64,000 bases of DNA, from positions 124,001 to 188,000 of the forward strand of contig NC_013930.1 in the NCBI RefSeq assembly GCF_000025545.1, read 5' to 3'. Source of the DNA: Thioalkalivibrio sp. K90mix (GTDB lineage Bacteria > Pseudomonadota > Gammaproteobacteria > Ectothiorhodospirales > Ectothiorhodospiraceae). The notes beneath the pieces were generated by a model. It saw only the letters and a list, made by a program, of their open reading frames with translations. It searched no databases and was not told the origin of the DNA. The number at the start of each line of letters is the position of its first letter. Within the stretch, counting starts at the first letter, position 1. The position numbers were made by a program, and so were the translations under genes. Below, piece by piece: positions 60,046 to 64,000 of this stretch.

Positions 60046-60753
60046 GTGAAGAATGCCAAGGGAATGCTAGTGGTGGCGGTGCTGGCGGCGGCAGCGGCGG
60101 CCCCAGCCGCCGCCGACAACTGGGTGACCTACATGGATAACCAGTCAGTGAACTCACCCTACAGTTTCGACTTCCAGACGCGTGGGGCGCCCAACGCGCA
60201 GCCCCTCCAGGTCTTTACCGACGAGTACGAGACGTACATCGAGATGCCGGAAGGGGTGGACACCCATTACGCGCTGGTCGATAGCAGTCGCGTGCAGCTC
60301 CAGGAAAGCCCGCCGTACCTGATGCTTGAGGATGCTCCTCGGGAATTCTTTATTCGCACCTCGCATGGTGAGGTGGAGGTCATTCGCCGTGGGGATCAGA
60401 CGCTCGCGGCAAACCTGTCGGCGCACCAGGCGAATGACGGCTGCGACCCGGTTTGCGAAAGCCCGACGTATGTGTTGCGTGCAGGAACCATGCTGAGCGA
60501 GTCGTTGCGACGCTATGTGCAGGCGCAGGGCTGGAATTCGATGCGCTGGAATGTCCAGCACGACTACTACATTGAGGATGACATCCCCATGCATGGGGAT
60601 ATGCAGTCCGCAATCGTTGGGCTCGTGCGTAGCTATCAGGCTCAAGGCGGCCTGATGGGGGTATCGCCGCGCTTTGCCGAGTCAAATCGCGTGGTGGTGT
60701 TCGAGCAAACCGACATGTCCGGGGACTCGCCGGCTGTGCTTAATGCCCGGTAA
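60046..60753 (+). CDS. pilL: TcpQ-domain protein, PilL-like
   Basis: 235 residues from GTG with AAGGAG 7 nt upstream. Signal peptide of alanine-rich type ending APAAAD. The C-terminal domain matches TcpQ (PilL C-terminal): YVLRAGTMLSESLRRYVQAQGWNSMRWNVQHDYYIEDDIPMHGDMQSAIVGLVRSYQAQGGLMGVSPRFAESNRVVVFEQ. TcpQ-type proteins help locate the type IVB pilus secretin. Followed at once by pilN. Confidence 0.8.
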   Translation: MKNAKGMLVVAVLAAAAAAPAAADNWVTYMDNQSVNSPYSFDFQTRGAPNAQPLQVFTDEYETYIEMPEGVDTHYALVDSSRVQLQESPPYLMLEDAPREFFIRTSHGEVEVIRRGDQTLAANLSAHQANDGCDPVCESPTYVLRAGTMLSESLRRYVQAQGWNSMRWNVQHDYYIEDDIPMHGDMQSAIVGLVRSYQAQGGLMGVSPRFAESNRVVVFEQTDMSGDSPAVLNAR

Positions 60754-60781
60754 CGGGACAAAGAGAAAAGGAGTTCTACGC

Positions 60782-62437
60782 ATGATCCCATGGAAGAAGG
60801 CAGTCCTCGCGGCAGCGGTGGCAGTGGCGACTACTGGGTGCGCAGGTTTCGGTGAGACCACCGAGACGGTGCAAAACAGTGAGCGCCAGACCAGCGAAAC
60901 GCGTCAGCAGATTGATCAGTTGGAAGCAGAGCGTGTGCGAGCGAATGAAGGTACGCATGAGAGGGCCCGGACGCCTGGCGCTGGCGATGACCTGTACCTG
61001 AATACCTCGGCGGTGCCGATTCGCAAGACGTTGCCGCCGGCATTCGAGCGTCAGGTGACATTCCATGAGCCGTACCCCACCCCGATTGGCAGTGTGATGT
61101 CCAAGCTGTCGGAAGTGACGGGGCTCCAGGTGGGGTTCGAGTACGACCTGGTAGATCCTGGTGCGAATCAGGGTAACCAGGGTGGGGATCGGGTCGACTC
61201 GGCGGGCGATGACGTCGGCGTAGTCGATCTGGATGAGCTGGTCGGCGGCCGCGTACATCAAGCGGATCTGCTGCATGACGTGGAGATTTCGCTGTCCCAT
61301 CAGGGGCGAGTGCGCGACGTGCTGGATGCAGCAGCGAACACGCTCCAGGCGAACTGGCGCTACGACGAGAATTCCAACCGAGTTGTCTTCTACCGATATG
61401 TCACCAAGACCATGCGGGTTGCGATGACCCCGGGGAAGATGATTAACGACGTGCTCATTGAGACGCAGAGCGACGGTTCTCGCAGCGGTGGCGCGGAAAG
61501 CAACCTGCGCCTGGAAGGCGAAAGCTCGGTGTGGGAGAGCCTCGAAGACGCGCTGGGCACGATGGTTTCAAGCCGGGGGGCGTTCTCGGTGTCCGATACC
61601 ACCGGAACGATCACGGTGCGAGACGTGCCGGACGTGGTGGACCGCGTGAGCGACTACGTCGACAACATGAATGACACGTTCTCGCGCCAAGTCTCTGTGG
61701 ATGTGCAGATCTATCGAGTCGAGGCGACCGAGAATGAGCTTCGGGGCGTCAACTGGAATGCCCTGTTCAACAACAACAACATGGAGTTTGAGGTCAGCTC
61801 GCCGGGTGGCAATGCCTCTGGCGATGTTTCCCCCGGGGGGGTACGGCTATCTGTTCCGGACGGAGCGGGGACGCTGAGTAATCTCGTGGGCAGTGAAGGA
61901 TTCATTGCGAGTCTCGAGGAGATCGGCGATGTATCGGAGGTGACATCGACGACGCTTCAGACGGTCAATAACCAGCCCGCACCGGTACGGATTGGTCAGA
62001 CTGTTTCCTACCTGGAAGAGGTTTCGCAGACCGATACCGCGAACGTGGGCTCGCAGGCATCGCTCACGCCGGGCGAGGTCGACGTTGGTTTCAGTATGCA
62101 GCTGCTTCCGCATGTTCAGGACAACGGCCGCGACATGCTCATGCAAGTGATGATCACGCTGTCGACATTGGACCGCCTTGAGGAATTCAGTTCCGGTGAC
62201 CAGACGATCCAGCTCCCCGAGGTTTCCAGCCGCGACTTCGTGCAGCGGACTTGGCTGCAAAGCGGTGAGGCACTGGTGCTGGCTGGCTTTGAATCCATTC
62301 AGGCCAACCTTGCTCGAAGCGGCATCATTGACGCGGATAAGTGGGCGCTGGGTGGGAACCGCAGGGCGGAAAACACCCGCGAAAGCCTGATCATCGTGAT
62401 GACGCCGACCGTGACCTCTATTCAGGACCGGTTCTAA
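60782..62437 (+). CDS. pilN: PilN-like type IVB pilus secretin lipoprotein
   Basis: 551 residues; AAAAGGAG precedes the ATG. Lipobox VATTGC near residue 20. N-domain with FERQVTFHEPYPTPIGSVMSKLSEVTG; N1-type domain near FSVSDTTGTITVRDVPDVVDRVSDYVDNM. The secretin core contains RQVSVDVQIYRVEATENELRGVNWN, TTLQTVNNQPAPVRIGQTVSYLEE and LPEVSSRDFVQRTWLQSGEALVLAGFE. Makes the outer-membrane pore of an R64/TCP-type pilus. A 50-residue acidic insertion (QGNQGGDRVDSAGDDVGVVD) is unusual. Confidence 0.9.
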   Translation: MIPWKKAVLAAAVAVATTGCAGFGETTETVQNSERQTSETRQQIDQLEAERVRANEGTHERARTPGAGDDLYLNTSAVPIRKTLPPAFERQVTFHEPYPTPIGSVMSKLSEVTGLQVGFEYDLVDPGANQGNQGGDRVDSAGDDVGVVDLDELVGGRVHQADLLHDVEISLSHQGRVRDVLDAAANTLQANWRYDENSNRVVFYRYVTKTMRVAMTPGKMINDVLIETQSDGSRSGGAESNLRLEGESSVWESLEDALGTMVSSRGAFSVSDTTGTITVRDVPDVVDRVSDYVDNMNDTFSRQVSVDVQIYRVEATENELRGVNWNALFNNNNMEFEVSSPGGNASGDVSPGGVRLSVPDGAGTLSNLVGSEGFIASLEEIGDVSEVTSTTLQTVNNQPAPVRIGQTVSYLEEVSQTDTANVGSQASLTPGEVDVGFSMQLLPHVQDNGRDMLMQVMITLSTLDRLEEFSSGDQTIQLPEVSSRDFVQRTWLQSGEALVLAGFESIQANLARSGIIDADKWALGGNRRAENTRESLIIVMTPTVTSIQDRF

Positions 62438-62455
62438 GCGCACGGAGGCGCGTCC

Positions 62456-63826
62456 ATGAAGACGATCAAGATCGACAAGAGGATCTACCTCGTCGGGCTT
62501 TCCTGGTATGGCGTCCCGCGGGACGCCAACCTGAATGCGCGATATATCGACCAGCTCGACCCCGAGCAGGTGACCGGCCGTGGGCTTGTTCGCGAGGATT
62601 CAGGCGAACGGTTCGATGAAGCGTTTATCGGGGTATATCGCGGCGATACGGCTCCTCCAAAGAGATCGGTTTCGCTGGCGCAGGCGGTCGCGAAACAGTA
62701 CCCCGACCACGTCGTTCTGGCAGACCTGGGGGGCGACGACTATTGGGTCGTCATCACTCATCAAGGTGCGGTTGTGCCGGGCACCGATGTTGTGGGTACG
62801 CAGGAAATCGTCCACCGCACCCTTCAGGGCTACATCGGGCTGTTCCTGGAAAACCGCCTCGCCACGAATGGCGAACGGTTGCTGCGCACGGATCTCCTGG
62901 ATGGCGACGCCGCGGAGTGGCTGGGTCAGATGAACGAGCCCGCCCAGGCGCTGGACCTTGAAGGGGTAGCGCAGAGCGAAGATCAGCCTCCGCCAGTCGA
63001 AATCATTGCGCGGGGCATGTCGCCGGTACAAAAAGCTGGTCTGTCCGCGATCGGCATCGCCGTCCTGGGTATCTCCTCGTTTTTTATCTACGACGGGACG
63101 CAGGATGACTTCGAGCCAGCGCCGCCACCCGAGCCGCCACCCGAGCCGGCCGTGGACGAGGGCGATCGGGAGCAGCGTGAGTACATGGAGCAACTGGTAG
63201 CAACGTTGGATGGCCGCCTACCCGTGTCGAACGACTGGGTCCGGCCGACGCTCGATCGCGTCCTGATGGAGCATGCGAACTCGGGTATGGGTTGGGCGTT
63301 CGAGGGCGTGAATTGCACCCCGAGTGCATGTGACCTCTCGTGGGTCCCGTACTCTGTGTTCCGGCCCGTCAGGGGGTTCCATCAAGAGGTGGGTTTGCCT
63401 GATGGCGCCGTTCGTATGGAAGACGGTGGGGACGCACTGAGCGCAAGCGTCGACGCGAATGAAGTGTCGATGCAGTCAATGGATGCTCTTGGTGTGCATG
63501 AGCTGCCTCCCGGGCACGAAGTGCGAAGTGACTGGTGGGACGTGATCCAGATGGAGCAGATGCGGATTCCCGGAGTGGAATTCGAGCAGGACCGGCGTGG
63601 CGCCAGCAGGATCGGGCCCGCCGAGCTTCCAGAGGCCGAGGTGATTCGTGTGGAAGAGGGGAGGATCTATGCGAACGGTGCCAACCTAGCGCAGCTCTCT
63701 CGTCTGATGGACACGCTGAATGAACTGCCGATGCGGGTAACGAACGTAACCTATGCCCCAGGGACCGCGGGCGAAACGGAAACCTCCCAATGGAGGGTGG
63801 AGATGACCTATGTGGCACGACAGTAA
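62456..63826 (+). CDS. pilO: PilO-like type IVB pilus assembly protein
   Basis: 456 residues. Cytoplasmic actin-like N-terminal part (VSLAQAVAKQYPDHVVLADLGGDDYWVVITHQGAVVPGTDVV), one membrane helix at about 187-205 (GLSAIGIAVLGISSFFIYDG) and a periplasmic C-terminal domain after a PPPEPPPEP linker. Fits R64 PilO2-type proteins of the assembly platform. 18 bp after pilN; no strong ribosome site beyond ACGGAGG. Confidence 0.82.
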   Translation: MKTIKIDKRIYLVGLSWYGVPRDANLNARYIDQLDPEQVTGRGLVREDSGERFDEAFIGVYRGDTAPPKRSVSLAQAVAKQYPDHVVLADLGGDDYWVVITHQGAVVPGTDVVGTQEIVHRTLQGYIGLFLENRLATNGERLLRTDLLDGDAAEWLGQMNEPAQALDLEGVAQSEDQPPPVEIIARGMSPVQKAGLSAIGIAVLGISSFFIYDGTQDDFEPAPPPEPPPEPAVDEGDREQREYMEQLVATLDGRLPVSNDWVRPTLDRVLMEHANSGMGWAFEGVNCTPSACDLSWVPYSVFRPVRGFHQEVGLPDGAVRMEDGGDALSASVDANEVSMQSMDALGVHELPPGHEVRSDWWDVIQMEQMRIPGVEFEQDRRGASRIGPAELPEAEVIRVEEGRIYANGANLAQLSRLMDTLNELPMRVTNVTYAPGTAGETETSQWRVEMTYVARQ

Positions 63827-63836
63827 AGGAACAAGG

Positions 63837-64000
63837 ATGCGCCGAAATGTGATTGCCGCGGCAGTGGCAGCTTTTTGTCTTGGGACCGCTTCGGTCGCCG
63901 TAGTGAACGCGGACAACGAGGATATGCCAGCCTTCATGCAGGAAATGGAGGATCCGTCCGACGATAGTGGTTCGGCGACCACCGGCAGTGAAGCGTCATC
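63837..64000 (+). CDS. pilP: PilP-like type IVB pilus protein (3' end outside window)
   Basis: Partial: 54 residues visible. AAAGGAACAAGG precedes the ATG, then a signal peptide (MRRNVIAAAVAAFCLGTASVAVVNAD) and an acidic Ser/Thr start. The name rests mainly on order after pilO; the domain itself lies beyond the window. Confidence 0.55.
   Translation, partial: MRRNVIAAAVAAFCLGTASVAVVNADNEDMPAFMQEMEDPSDDSGSATTGSEAS

Noticed and set aside
1-64000. Insertion sequences, tRNA, rRNA
   Set aside because: No transposase frame with terminal repeats and no structural RNA gene could be recognised on either strand by eye.

Overview
The window looks like part of a large, self-transmissible gammaproteobacterial plasmid. 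The evidence is two iteron-type replication initiators, a parAB partition locus, kfrA and a plasmid-type tyrosine recombinase, followed by a MobH-type conjugation region and a type IVB pilus operon. High G+C, acidic proteins and a mix of SXT/IncA/C-like transfer genes (MobH relaxase, DUF4400, DsbC, PFL_4669 family) with R64-like pil genes fit a halophilic or alkaliphilic gammaproteobacterium. That host guess is inference only. No rRNA, tRNA or CRISPR array was seen.

Layout. 1-3.5 kb: 3' end of a GyrA-like type IIA topoisomerase subunit, a DsbC-like protein and an HDOD protein. 3.6-7.9 kb: replicon 1 (Rep_3 initiator on the minus strand, seven 22-bp-spaced iterons) and parA-parB plus a third small gene. 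7.9-9.8 kb: about 2 kb with little intact coding, repeated 14-bp palindromes (candidate parS) and one pseudogene. 9.8-13.5 kb: tyrosine recombinase, kfrA, a cold-shock/zinc/TM fusion and ssb. 13.7-15.7 kb: replicon 2 (RPA-family initiator with nine GTTCATCAGGTACGAAT iterons). 15.7-31.2 kb: accessory region with small unknown genes, a GNAT-like protein, a secreted SNase-like nuclease overlapping an SF1 helicase, a large SF2 helicase, DUF1294, a prolyl-4-hydroxylase/TTL fusion, an Mrr-like nuclease, a PFL_4669-family protein and an Aas-like acyltransferase.

31.4-37.8 kb: an operon with a TraB-like nitrilase-fold protein, a membrane protein, an unorthodox hybrid histidine kinase (HisKA-HATPase-REC-Hpt) and a LuxR-type response regulator. 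It is followed directly by an approximately 360-nt non-coding region with at least six stem-loops exposing GGA in the loop and a strong intrinsic terminator. This has the architecture of a GacS/GacA (BarA/UvrY) system plus its CsrB/RsmZ-type CsrA-sponge RNA, carried next to the conjugation genes. I regard it as the most exciting system in the window.

37.9-64 kb: lipoprotein, RecJ-like, DsbC-like, RecG-like helicase, MobH relaxase, TraD coupling ATPase, DUF4400, VirB11, two tandem VirB2-like pilins, VirB3, VirB4, VirB5, VirB6, VirB8, VirB9, VirB10 and VirB1. These run, without a clear break, into a lipoprotein, a TcpQ-domain protein, the PilN secretin, PilO and the start of PilP. Mating-pair formation, DNA processing and a type IVB pilus therefore appear to be one co-oriented block.
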